This document shows, one piece after another, positions 1 to 6,067 of a DNA stretch of 6,093 nucleotides. A program made the position numbers and the translations under genes. The first letter of the stretch is position 1. Every line of letters starts with the position of its first letter. The notes beneath the pieces were generated by a model. The model worked only from the letters and a program-made list of their open reading frames with translations. It made no database searches and was not told where the DNA came from. Source of the DNA: Thermaceae bacterium (lineage in GTDB: Bacteria > Deinococcota > Deinococci > Deinococcales > Marinithermaceae); assembly GCA_015490435.1 (NCBI GenBank), contig WFXV01000159.1, positions 1 to 6,093 of the forward strand, in the 5' to 3' direction.

Positions 1-61
1 CGCCCACCCCGAGGCCTCCCCCGAGGAGCTGATCCGGCTCTCCCTGAAGGAGCTTCGCTAA
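1..61 (+). CDS. ruvA: C-terminal end of an upstream gene, probably RuvA (Holliday junction helicase subunit)
   Basis: Only the last 19 codons and the TAA stop are present, read in the frame that starts at base 2. The peptide ends AHPEASPEELIRLSLKELR. This matches in pattern the end of Thermus RuvA domain III as I remember it: an N/H-P near the start, then an E/D-L-I-x-x-x-L-K-x-L-R tail. RuvA domain III is the small helical domain that contacts the RuvB motor during branch migration. The match is from memory over a short segment, so another protein with an amphipathic C-terminal helix is possible. The TAA stop directly abuts the ATG of the next gene with no spacer, so the two are probably co-transcribed and translationally coupled. 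Confidence 0.5.
   Translation, partial: AHPEASPEELIRLSLKELR
47..52 (+). promoter_or_regulatory. Ribosome binding site for the FemX-like gene
   Basis: AAGGAG lies 9 bases before the ATG at 62, inside the last codons of the upstream gene. It supports the ATG at 62 as the true start. Confidence 0.7.
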
Positions 62-1096
62 ATGAACCTTCGCGAGATCCAAGACCCCGCCGAGTGGAAC
101 GCCCGGGTCGGGGCGTTTCGCTACCATGCGAGCCTCCAAAGCTGGGGCTGGGGCGAGGTGAAGCGGCTTTCCGGCTGGCAGCCCCGGCGCTTTCTGATCG
201 AGGAGGGGGGCCGGCCGGTGCTCGCCGCCCAGGTGCTGGAAAAGGGAAGGGGGCCGCTCGCCCTCGCCTACGCCCCCCGGGGGCCTGCTTTCGACGAGGT
301 CGAGGCGCTCCCCGAGGCCCTCGCCCTGCTCGCCTCGAGGCTCCGGGGCGGCTACCTCAAGATCGAGCCGCCCCTATTGCTCAAAGAGGGCGAGGCGCCG
401 CCCCGGATCCCGGGTCTCGTCCCGGCCGAGACGATCCAGCCCGAGTTCTCCCTGGTCCTCCCCCTGGACGACGAGGAAAGCCTTCTAAAGCGCATGAAGC
501 CCAAGACCCGCTACAACATCCGGCTCTCGGGGCGGAAAGGAGTGAAGGCGCGGATCGTCTTCCCCGAGGACGCGGGGGCCGAGGCCGCCTTCGACGCCTT
601 CTTCCGGCTCTTTACCGAGACCAACCAAAGGGCAAGGCTCCGCCAGCACAGCCGCGCTTACTACGAGGCGGTCTTCCGGGAGATGCACCAGCCGGGGGGT
701 GAGGCCTTTTTGGTGCTCGCAGAGCTCGAGGGCGAGCCGCTTTCCGCCGGGCTCTTCGTCGCCTTCGGCGAGCGGGTGGACTACCTCTACGGCGGCTCCA
801 CCCGGGCCCGCCGCGAGGTCATGGCCCCCTACGCGATGCACTGGGCGGCGATCCGCCATGGGCTCAAGCGGGGCTATCGCTACTACGACCTCTGGGGCGT
901 GCCCCGGGTCCTCACCCCGAAGAGCCACGCCTATGGCATCTACCGCTTCAAGGAAGGCTTCGGCGGGGTGCGGGTGCGCTTTCCCGCCTACGACCGGCCG
1001 CTCTCCCCCCTTTACCGGCCGCTCGTGCGGGCGCTCAGGCTTTACAAGGACTTCCAGAACTGGCGGGCCCGGGGCACCCGGCGGGACGTGCTCTAA
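62..1096 (+). CDS. FemX/FemAB-family peptidoglycan cross-bridge aminoacyltransferase
   Basis: Predicted cytoplasmic or membrane-associated enzyme that transfers an amino acid, typically glycine from glycyl-tRNA, to the side-chain amine of the lipid II stem peptide. Thermus and Deinococcus peptidoglycan is known to carry ornithine with glycine cross-bridges, which suits this role. The 344-residue protein shows the family's double GNAT-like layout. QSWGWGEVK sits at residues 26-34. A basic segment, KRMKPKTRYNIR, is at 143-154. YLYGGS is at 241-246, YYDLWGV at 274-280 and YRFKEGFGG at 294-302. The length is close to single-glycine FemX enzymes, and I see no inserted coiled-coil arm as in staphylococcal FemA. 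There is no signal peptide. The ATG at 62 abuts the upstream stop and has a good AAGGAG site. The gene leads the envelope cluster, with 34 bases before the LptC-like gene. The exact amino acid added and the acceptor position cannot be read from sequence. Confidence 0.88.
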   Translation: MNLREIQDPAEWNARVGAFRYHASLQSWGWGEVKRLSGWQPRRFLIEEGGRPVLAAQVLEKGRGPLALAYAPRGPAFDEVEALPEALALLASRLRGGYLKIEPPLLLKEGEAPPRIPGLVPAETIQPEFSLVLPLDDEESLLKRMKPKTRYNIRLSGRKGVKARIVFPEDAGAEAAFDAFFRLFTETNQRARLRQHSRAYYEAVFREMHQPGGEAFLVLAELEGEPLSAGLFVAFGERVDYLYGGSTRARREVMAPYAMHWAAIRHGLKRGYRYYDLWGVPRVLTPKSHAYGIYRFKEGFGGVRVRFPAYDRPLSPLYRPLVRALRLYKDFQNWRARGTRRDVL

Positions 1097-1118
1097 CCCC
1101 GGCCTTACCTCCCGCGCG

Positions 1119-1124
1119 TAGGGT
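1119..1124 (+). promoter_or_regulatory. Possible -10 element for the LptC-like gene
   Basis: TAGGGT fits the TANNNT pattern of bacterial -10 boxes and ends 6 bases before the GTG at 1131. Such spacing would give a leaderless or nearly leaderless transcript, which is common in Deinococcus-Thermus. No clear -35 hexamer is visible. The overlapping GGGTGAGGG could instead act as a weak ribosome binding site for an operon transcript. Confidence 0.22.
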
Positions 1125-1130
1125 GAGGGC

Positions 1131-1685
1131 GTGGTACGCGCCGCCCTCGCCCTCCTCCTCGCCCTCTTCGCCGCCGCCTTCTGGCTCACCCGGGCGAGCG
1201 CACCGCCGCCGCCCCCGGCGGTGGGCGAGGGAACCTTCGAGGAGGTCGAGCTCCTCCTCTTCCCCAAGGCGGACCCGGATGCCCGCTGGCGGTTTTACGC
1301 CCGCGAGGTCCGCTACGACCCCAAACGGCGGCTCGCCCGGGTCGAGGGGCTTTCCGAGGGGGCGCGCTACGTGGGCGAGAAGCTCGACCTAAGGCTCGAG
1401 GCCCAGGCGATCGAGATCGACCGCTACGACAACCTGAAGACCCCGCGGGCGGTGGTGGAGATCCCCGCGGAGTGCTGGAAGCTCTACCTCGAGGGCGAGG
1501 GATCCGAGCCGGTTCGGATCGACCAGGCCCGGGGGTTCTTCGCCCCCCGTTTCCGGCTCGAGGGCCCGGGGGTCCGGGTCGAGGGCCAGGGTTTCCGGGC
1601 CGATTTCGGCCTGGAGGAGGCGAGCTGGCGCTCGGGCCGCGAGGAGTGGCAGACCGGAGGCGAAAATGCGTGTAAGAGCGAGTAA
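1131..1685 (+). CDS. LptC-like membrane-anchored lipid-export protein
   Basis: Predicted bitopic protein of 184 residues. A hydrophobic segment at residues 3-20 serves as an uncleaved anchor, followed by a Pro-rich linker at 25-29 and a periplasmic domain. In LPS-containing bacteria LptC receives lipid from LptB2FG at the inner membrane and passes it to LptA through a beta-jellyroll groove. Family-like features are WRFYAREVRYD at 53-63 near the domain start, LRLEAQAIEID at 87-97, NLKTPRAVVEIP at 101-112, and a C-terminal GVRVEGQGFRADF at 147-159. The GTG at 1131 is chosen because an in-frame TAG lies at 1119-1121 and the next residues form the membrane anchor. The last 20 bases overlap the next gene. 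Similarity to LptC is by pattern and context; a divergent OstA-like protein with the same fold is the alternative. Confidence 0.65.
   Translation: MVRAALALLLALFAAAFWLTRASAPPPPPAVGEGTFEEVELLLFPKADPDARWRFYAREVRYDPKRRLARVEGLSEGARYVGEKLDLRLEAQAIEIDRYDNLKTPRAVVEIPAECWKLYLEGEGSEPVRIDQARGFFAPRFRLEGPGVRVEGQGFRADFGLEEASWRSGREEWQTGGENACKSE
1656..1660 (+). promoter_or_regulatory. Ribosome binding site for the first LptA-like gene
   Basis: GGAGG sits 5 bases before the ATG at 1666, inside the end of the LptC-like gene. It fixes the start of the next gene, which therefore overlaps its predecessor by 20 bases. Confidence 0.7.
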
Positions 1686-2565
1686 GCTTTGGATTTTCGG
1701 GGTCTTGGCCGGGCTCGCGCTGGCCGCGTCCGGCCGGATCATCGTCATCGAGTACCCGAACGGCACCCGGAGCGGCAACCTCCGCTACGGGCCCTGGGTC
1801 TACACCGCGAACGAGCCCGGGGGCATCCGGGGCCGGGTGGGGAACCTGGAGATCCTGGCGAAGAAGGCGGTGCTCGAGGCCCCCAAGGGCAAGAGCATGC
1901 AGGCCGCCGAGGGCGAGCGCACCGCCACCTTCGAGGGCGGCGTGGTGGTGCGCCGGGGCCGGGTCGAGGCCAGGGGCGAAAAGCTCGTCTACCAGGAGGC
2001 CACCGGGGTGGGCAAGCTCTTCGGCCCGGCGGTGATGGTGCAAAGCCCGGCCAAGGAGGGGGAGGACCCGGTACGGGTCGAGGCCCAGGGCTTTCTCGCC
2101 TTCGACGTGGACGACGACACCTCCGAGAGCGAGGGCCAGGTCCGGCTCGAAAGCGGCCCGCAGGAAGGCTTCGCCGAGCGGGTCTACTACGAGGAGGAGC
2201 GCACCCTCGCGATCTTCGAGACCCCGGGCGGCCGGGTCCGCCTGGTGCGCCACCGCAAGGAGGGCGGGGACCTCGTGATCGAGGCCGAAGAGACCCGGAT
2301 GCTCGCCCGGGAAAAAAAGCTCCTGGCCCAGGGGAAGGTGGTCCTAAGGGACGGGGACCTGGTCACCCGAGGGGAGGGGCTTTACTACGACGACGAAAAG
2401 GGCGAGGCCATCGTGGTCGGGAAGCCGGCGGTGAGCGAGGATCCCAAGAAGGGCCGCAAACTCTCCGCCGGCACCCTCCTCCACGACGTGAAGAAGCACC
2501 GCGTCCGGCTCTACGGCAAGCCCTTCCGTCTGCCCGAGGCGGAGTTCGCCCCTAAAAAGCGGTGA
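1666..2565 (+). CDS. OstA/LptA-like periplasmic protein with two repeat units
   Basis: Exported protein of 299 residues. A basic start, MRVRASK, and a hydrophobic stretch at residues 8-21 form a signal peptide, with cleavage likely near the Ala-Ala-Ser at 20-22. The mature part is beta-strand rich and reads as two OstA-type units. The first is at about 58-165, with AEGERTATFEGGVVV, then VEARGEKLVYQ, then VRVEAQGFLAFD. The second is at about 200-290, with LVIEAEETRML, KLLAQGKVVLRDGDLVTRGE, then YYDDEKGEAIV. LptA of E. coli has a single domain of about 185 residues, so this one is longer. It would form part of a periplasmic bridge or scaffold for an amphipathic envelope lipid. The gene starts inside the LptC-like gene, and its TGA overlaps the GTG of the next gene, so all three should be translated together. 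The lipid carried is unknown. Confidence 0.75.
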   Translation: MRVRASKLWIFGVLAGLALAASGRIIVIEYPNGTRSGNLRYGPWVYTANEPGGIRGRVGNLEILAKKAVLEAPKGKSMQAAEGERTATFEGGVVVRRGRVEARGEKLVYQEATGVGKLFGPAVMVQSPAKEGEDPVRVEAQGFLAFDVDDDTSESEGQVRLESGPQEGFAERVYYEEERTLAIFETPGGRVRLVRHRKEGGDLVIEAEETRMLAREKKLLAQGKVVLRDGDLVTRGEGLYYDDEKGEAIVVGKPAVSEDPKKGRKLSAGTLLHDVKKHRVRLYGKPFRLPEAEFAPKKR

Positions 2566-3299
2566 TCCGGCGGGCCGCCCTCCCCTTTTTCCTCCTGGCG
2601 CTCGCCCAGGTCTACCACCCCACCGCCACCCTGATCCACGGCGAGACCGAGGTGGTGGTGGAGAAGACGAGCCCCGACGAGGTGGGGCTCGCCTGGATCG
2701 AGGAGCGGGAGGGCGGCGTGCTCTTCATCTTCTATGATCCCCCGCCCTACCGGGTGGCGGTGCGCTTCGGCGAGGACGCCCGGGCCTTCGCCGAGCTCGC
2801 CTTGGTGGACCAGCCCGACGAGGGGGGCGGCACCGTGGCCCTGGGAGCGGGAAAGGCCCGCTACCTCGAGGGCGAGGACCGGGTGGACTACGCCCTCGAG
2901 GAGGCGCCCGGCGCGGTGGTGATCGAAAAGGGCCGCTTCCGCGCCGAGGGGAGGCGGCTCGACTACGACAACGAAGCGGGGCTCGCCCGCGTCCTGGGGC
3001 CGGTGCGCTTTCGCCGGGAGGGGGAAAACCCCCTCTCGGGCGAGGCGGGGGTGCTTTTTTACCGGGTGGAGGCGGGGGAGCTTTGGCTCTTGGACGGGGT
3101 GCGGGTGGTCCAGGAAAAGCGCGAGACCGAGGCCGAGCGGGCCCGGATCGACGAAGAGGCGGGCCTCGCTTACCTCGAGGGCGACCCGGTGAAGAGCAAA
3201 GCCCCCGGCGAGGAAATCGCCGGCCGGCGGGTGGTCTACGACCTCGAGGGCGGGGCGCTGTGGGTGCTCGAGGGGATCCAGGGCGCCTTCGAGGAGTGA
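2562..3299 (+). CDS. Second, divergent OstA/LptA-like exported protein
   Basis: Exported protein of 245 residues. MIRR followed by a hydrophobic run to about residue 15 looks like a signal peptide, with likely cleavage at ALA-QV (15/16). Residues 16-90 are beta-rich but match no family I recognise. From about 92 to 243 the pattern is OstA-like, with repeated strand-turn units such as GKARYLEGEDRVDY (97-110), GRFRAEGRRLDYDNEAGLA (124-142), ARIDEEAGLAYLEGDP (194-209) and RRVVYDLEGGALWVLEG (222-238). The GTG start shares the GTGA overlap with the preceding stop. There is no good Shine-Dalgarno site at proper distance (the nearest GGAG is 17 bases away), so translation probably depends on coupling. 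It ends the envelope operon. It may pair with the preceding protein in a bridge or handle an outer-membrane glycolipid; that role is inferred. Confidence 0.65.
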   Translation: MIRRAALPFFLLALAQVYHPTATLIHGETEVVVEKTSPDEVGLAWIEEREGGVLFIFYDPPPYRVAVRFGEDARAFAELALVDQPDEGGGTVALGAGKARYLEGEDRVDYALEEAPGAVVIEKGRFRAEGRRLDYDNEAGLARVLGPVRFRREGENPLSGEAGVLFYRVEAGELWLLDGVRVVQEKRETEAERARIDEEAGLAYLEGDPVKSKAPGEEIAGRRVVYDLEGGALWVLEGIQGAFEE

Positions 3300-3300
3300 G

Positions 3301-3318
3301 TTAAGGCGGGATTAAGCC
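3301..3318 (+). promoter_or_regulatory. Putative SARP-type operator: two TTAAGSC heptamers, 11-base period
   Basis: TTAAGGC (3301-3307), a 4-base spacer GGGA, then TTAAGCC (3312-3318). The pair begins one base after the TGA of the preceding gene. It has the same layout as the pair at 6028-6045. Two heptamers with a 4-base spacer match the known operator geometry of SARP regulators, and the gene just downstream encodes a protein with a SARP-type DNA-binding domain. A weak -10-like CAGCAT at 3328-3333 lies 9 bases beyond the pair. The site could mediate autoregulation. Binding is an inference. Confidence 0.55.
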
Positions 3319-3361
3319 CGGCCCGGCCAGCATCGAGGCGTGGGCGGGTACCGGCTCCCTC

Positions 3362-3367
3362 TACAAT
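3362..3367 (+). promoter_or_regulatory. Candidate -10 box of the regulator gene
   Basis: TACAAT differs from the TATAAT consensus at one position and stands out in this GC-rich gap. It ends 17 bases before the ATG at 3385, so the mRNA leader would be about 10 bases. No TTGACA-like -35 is visible at normal spacing, so the promoter may need an activator or be weak. The operator pair lies 43 bases upstream of it. Confidence 0.4.
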
Positions 3368-3384
3368 GGAATGCGGAACCACCC

Positions 3385-6042
3385 ATGCGGCTCGGACGTC
3401 CGCTGCCGCCCTCGCTCTTTTTGCCCCGGCCGCGCCTCCTAAAGCAGCTGCCCCGGGAGCCGGGCTATCTGGTTCTCCTCGAAGCCCCCTACGGCTACGG
3501 CAAGAGCGTGCTGCTCGGCCAGTGGGCGGAGGCGCTCGCGGGCTTTCGCCGTATCTGGATCGGGCTCCTTCCGGGGGAGGACCCCCGGGCCCGGCTCTGG
3601 GAGGCCCTCGAGCTCCCCCCCGAGGCCCCCTGGCGGGCGGTGCAAAACGAGCTCGAGCGCACCCTCACCCTGCTCGTCTTCGACGACCTCGCCGAGCTCG
3701 AGCCGATCGCCCCCCTCCTCGAGGATCCCCCCGCGCTCTTGGGCGTCGCGAGCCGGAGCCGGCTCGCCCATCCCGCGCTCGCCAAGCTCGCCGCCGCCGG
3801 CCGGCTGGTCCGGCTCGGGGCCCAGGCGCTCGCCTTCACCCCCGAGGAGGCCGCGCGGCTGGTGGGGGACGAGGCCCGCGGGCGGGCGCTTTTTGAGCGG
3901 ACCGGGGGCTGGCCGATCGCCCTCCACCTGGCCGCCGCTACCGGCGAGCCCGACTGGCCCTCGTTGGTGGCCGGGCTCCGCGCGAGCCTGGCCCCCGAGC
4001 TCTACGAGGAACTCCTTCTCCTCGCCGCCGTCCGCGAGTTGCCGGAGGCGGCCGCCCGGGAACCCACCCGGAGGCTCGCGGCAATGGGGCTCTTGCAGCG
4101 GGCCGAGAACGGCTACCGCCTGCACGCGGCCCTGGCCGAGGCGCTTCCCGAGGCCGAGGTACGGGCCGCCCTCCTCCGCAGGCGGGAGCGGATTCCGGGC
4201 GCGCTCCTCGGGCGCGCCTTCGAGCGGCTCGGGCTCTTCGAGGAGCTCGCCGCGCTGCTCGAGGCTTCCGCCGGCGAGGGACCGGTGGGGGCGGACCCCG
4301 AGGACGTGCTCCGCTGGGACCGGCAAGCCCCGGGCCCCCGGGGAACGAACCGCCGGATGCGGGTGGCGATCGCCCGCCTGAACGCCGGCGACCGCCCGGG
4401 GGCGGTGCGGGAGCTGCTCGCCCTCGCCCGCGACCCCAAAACCCCGCCGCTTGTCGCCCTCGAGGCCTACGGGGTCGCCTTCTACGAGCTCGCGGGGCCG
4501 GGGATGGGGCGGACCGAGGAGGCGCTCCTCCTGGTGGAGGAGGCCCGCCGGCTCGAGCCCGCCGCCCAAGGCGACCCCTCCTTCCTGGCCCGCTACCTCT
4601 CCAACGTGGCGAGCGTCCATTACTACGCCGGCGAGGCAGAAAAGGCGGCCGAGATCCTGGAGCAGGCGATCCGTCTCCTCACCCCCGAGGACCCCTTCTT
4701 CCACGTGCTCGCGGTCAACCTGGCGACGCTTCGGTTCGAGCTCGAGGGCGACCTGCTCGGCCACCGCCGGGTCTACGAGCGGGCGGTGGCGGCGGTCAAG
4801 GAGGGGCGGATCCCCGCTTACGTCCTGGACGGCGTGGTCTGGGTCGAGCTCGCCCGCGACCGCGCCCTGCTCGGCGAGCCCGAGGCGGCGAAAGCACTGC
4901 TTGGGGAGGTGCCCCGCTACGTCCGGGAGCGGCTCGCGAAGCTCGCGGCCGAGCTCGAGCGCGCCCACCTCGAGAGGGACGAGGCCGGCCTTCGGGAAGC
5001 GCTCTTTACCGCCGAGCTCCTGGCCGACGCCGAGCTCGCCGACCGCGCCCGCGGCTACCTCGCGGCGCGGCTCTTGGAGGACGGGCGAAGGGAGGAGGCG
5101 GCCCGGGCGGTCGAGGGGGCGAAGGGCTTTTTCGCCCGGCTGGTGCGGGCGCGCCTAGAAGAGGACCCCGCCGCTCTCCCCGGGGCGAAAAACCGGGAGG
5201 AAAAGCTGCACCTCCTCGCCGCCCGCTACCGCCTCGGAGACCGGGAGGCGCTCGATCAACTCCTCGCCCTCACCAACGCCCGGGAGCGGGTCCTCCCCGC
5301 CCTCTTGCCGCTTAGCACCCTCCCCAAGGACCGCCCCGAACTCGCCCGGGCCTACCCCCTCGCCGAGGTCCTGGCCTCGGGCTGGAAGGCGGCGGTGCGC
5401 CTTCGGCTCCGGGAGATCCCCCCGCTTCGGGTCCGGGTGCTCGGCACCTTCGAGGTCCGGGGCCCCCTCGGAAGGGTGGAGCTTTCCGGCCGGGCCCGGG
5501 AGCTCTTCGCCCTCTTGCTCCTCGGGCTCGACCGCGACGCGATCCTCGAGGCGATCTGGCCCGAGGTCGAGGCGGACCGGGCGCGGAACAACCTCTACGT
5601 GCAAATCAACCACCTGCGGAAGCTGCTCGAGCCCTGGGGCGTACCCGCCTACCTCACCGAGGCCGGGCTCGTCCGTGTGGAGAGCGACTGGCACGCGCTT
5701 TGGGCCGACCTCGCTGAAGGACGGGTGGAGGCGGCCCTCGCCCGCTACCGCGAGCCCGTCTTCCCCGGCGTGGACAACCCCCGCGTCGACGCGACCCGGA
5801 TCGAGCTCCGGGAGGCACTGATTCGGGCGGCGCTGGCGAGGGGCGGCGACGCCGGCCTTTACGCCCGGCTCTTCGCGCTCGACCCGGCGAACCCCGAGGT
5901 ATTCGCCGCCTACGCCCGCGCCCTCAAGGAGGCCGGGGACGAGGCCGCCCTGGCCGAGGCCTACCGCCGCTTCAAGGCCGCCTTCGAGGCCGAGCTCGAA
6001 ACCCCCGCCCCGGCGCTTTCCGAGCTTTTAAGGCCGGCTTAA
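3385..6042 (+). CDS. MalT-like STAND ATPase transcription regulator with C-terminal SARP/BTAD DNA-binding module
   Basis: Predicted cytoplasmic, ATP-dependent, signal-responsive activator of 885 residues. From this ATG, the N-terminal LxRPRLL segment is typical of MalT/LAL proteins. Walker A is APYGYGKS at about 34-41, Walker B is LLVFDD at 96-101, an SRSR segment is at 123-126, and the LAL hallmark GGWPIALHLA is at 174-183. Residues of about 325-620 are TPR-like helical repeats. A SARP-type winged helix follows, from RVRVLGTFEV (682-691) through EAIWPEVEADRARNN (722-736) and QINHLRKLLE (740-749). The rest is a helical BTAD-like domain rich in the AxYRRFKAAFEAEL pattern. ATP and an unknown inducer should drive oligomerisation and DNA binding. 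A GTG at 3340 is in frame and adds 15 residues, but that extension is not family-like and would contain the TACAAT box, so I prefer 3385 despite only a weak GGAA ribosome site. The gene stands alone between two heptamer operators. Its inducer is not evident. Confidence 0.9.
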   Translation: MRLGRPLPPSLFLPRPRLLKQLPREPGYLVLLEAPYGYGKSVLLGQWAEALAGFRRIWIGLLPGEDPRARLWEALELPPEAPWRAVQNELERTLTLLVFDDLAELEPIAPLLEDPPALLGVASRSRLAHPALAKLAAAGRLVRLGAQALAFTPEEAARLVGDEARGRALFERTGGWPIALHLAAATGEPDWPSLVAGLRASLAPELYEELLLLAAVRELPEAAAREPTRRLAAMGLLQRAENGYRLHAALAEALPEAEVRAALLRRRERIPGALLGRAFERLGLFEELAALLEASAGEGPVGADPEDVLRWDRQAPGPRGTNRRMRVAIARLNAGDRPGAVRELLALARDPKTPPLVALEAYGVAFYELAGPGMGRTEEALLLVEEARRLEPAAQGDPSFLARYLSNVASVHYYAGEAEKAAEILEQAIRLLTPEDPFFHVLAVNLATLRFELEGDLLGHRRVYERAVAAVKEGRIPAYVLDGVVWVELARDRALLGEPEAAKALLGEVPRYVRERLAKLAAELERAHLERDEAGLREALFTAELLADAELADRARGYLAARLLEDGRREEAARAVEGAKGFFARLVRARLEEDPAALPGAKNREEKLHLLAARYRLGDREALDQLLALTNARERVLPALLPLSTLPKDRPELARAYPLAEVLASGWKAAVRLRLREIPPLRVRVLGTFEVRGPLGRVELSGRARELFALLLLGLDRDAILEAIWPEVEADRARNNLYVQINHLRKLLEPWGVPAYLTEAGLVRVESDWHALWADLAEGRVEAALARYREPVFPGVDNPRVDATRIELREALIRAALARGGDAGLYARLFALDPANPEVFAAYARALKEAGDEAALAEAYRRFKAAFEAELETPAPALSELLRPA

Positions 6043-6045
6043 GGC
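6028..6045 (+). promoter_or_regulatory. Putative SARP-type operator: perfect TTAAGGC heptamer pair, 11-base period
   Basis: TTAAGGC (6028-6034), spacer CGGC, TTAAGGC (6039-6045). Both heptamers are identical. The pair overlaps the last codons and the TAA stop of the regulator gene and ends 34 bases before the ATG at 6080. The arrangement repeats that at 3301-3318. The -10-like TAGGAA at 6055-6060 lies 9 bases downstream, so the repeats cover the expected -35 region, as in SARP-activated promoters of Streptomyces. It probably serves the next gene. Confidence 0.6.
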
Positions 6046-6054
6046 CCCCCGCGC

Positions 6055-6060
6055 TAGGAA
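6055..6060 (+). promoter_or_regulatory. Candidate -10 box for the gene at 6080
   Basis: TAGGAA, in the context CCGCGCTAGG, sits 9 bases after the heptamer pair and would start transcription near 6067, just before the ribosome binding site. The last base departs from the TANNNT pattern, so it is weak and would suit an activator-dependent promoter. Confidence 0.3.
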
Positions 6061-6067
6061 GGGGGCG

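Noticed and set aside
485..2253. Minus-strand open frames at 485-1267 and 1186-2253
   Set aside because: They run opposite FemX and the Lpt-like genes, span gene boundaries and encode Pro/Gly/Arg/Ala-rich sequence, as expected from the scarcity of stops in GC-rich DNA.
3307..3320. Possible terminator hairpin after the envelope operon (CGGG-ATTAAG-CCCG)
   Set aside because: The stem is only four base pairs and no T-run follows. The same bases are better explained by the heptamer pair.
3340..3384. GTG at 3340 as the start of the regulator
   Set aside because: It is in frame, but the added residues are unlike LAL N-termini, the only GAGG is one base away, and it would place the TACAAT box inside the gene. 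It is kept as an alternative if transcription is leaderless from 3340.
3439..4968. Long minus-strand open frame of about 500 codons opposite the regulator gene
   Set aside because: It is a shadow of the GC-rich plus-strand gene. The plus frame has clear Walker, LAL and SARP motifs, while the antisense product is low-complexity Pro/Gly/Arg-rich without recognisable domains.
6028..6042. Reading the TTAA motif as a palindrome (TTAAG-N5-CTTAA)
   Set aside because: TTAA is self-complementary, so one site alone is ambiguous. The flanking bases at 3301-3318 keep the direct-repeat form (6 of 7) but not the inverted one, so direct repeats fit both sites better.
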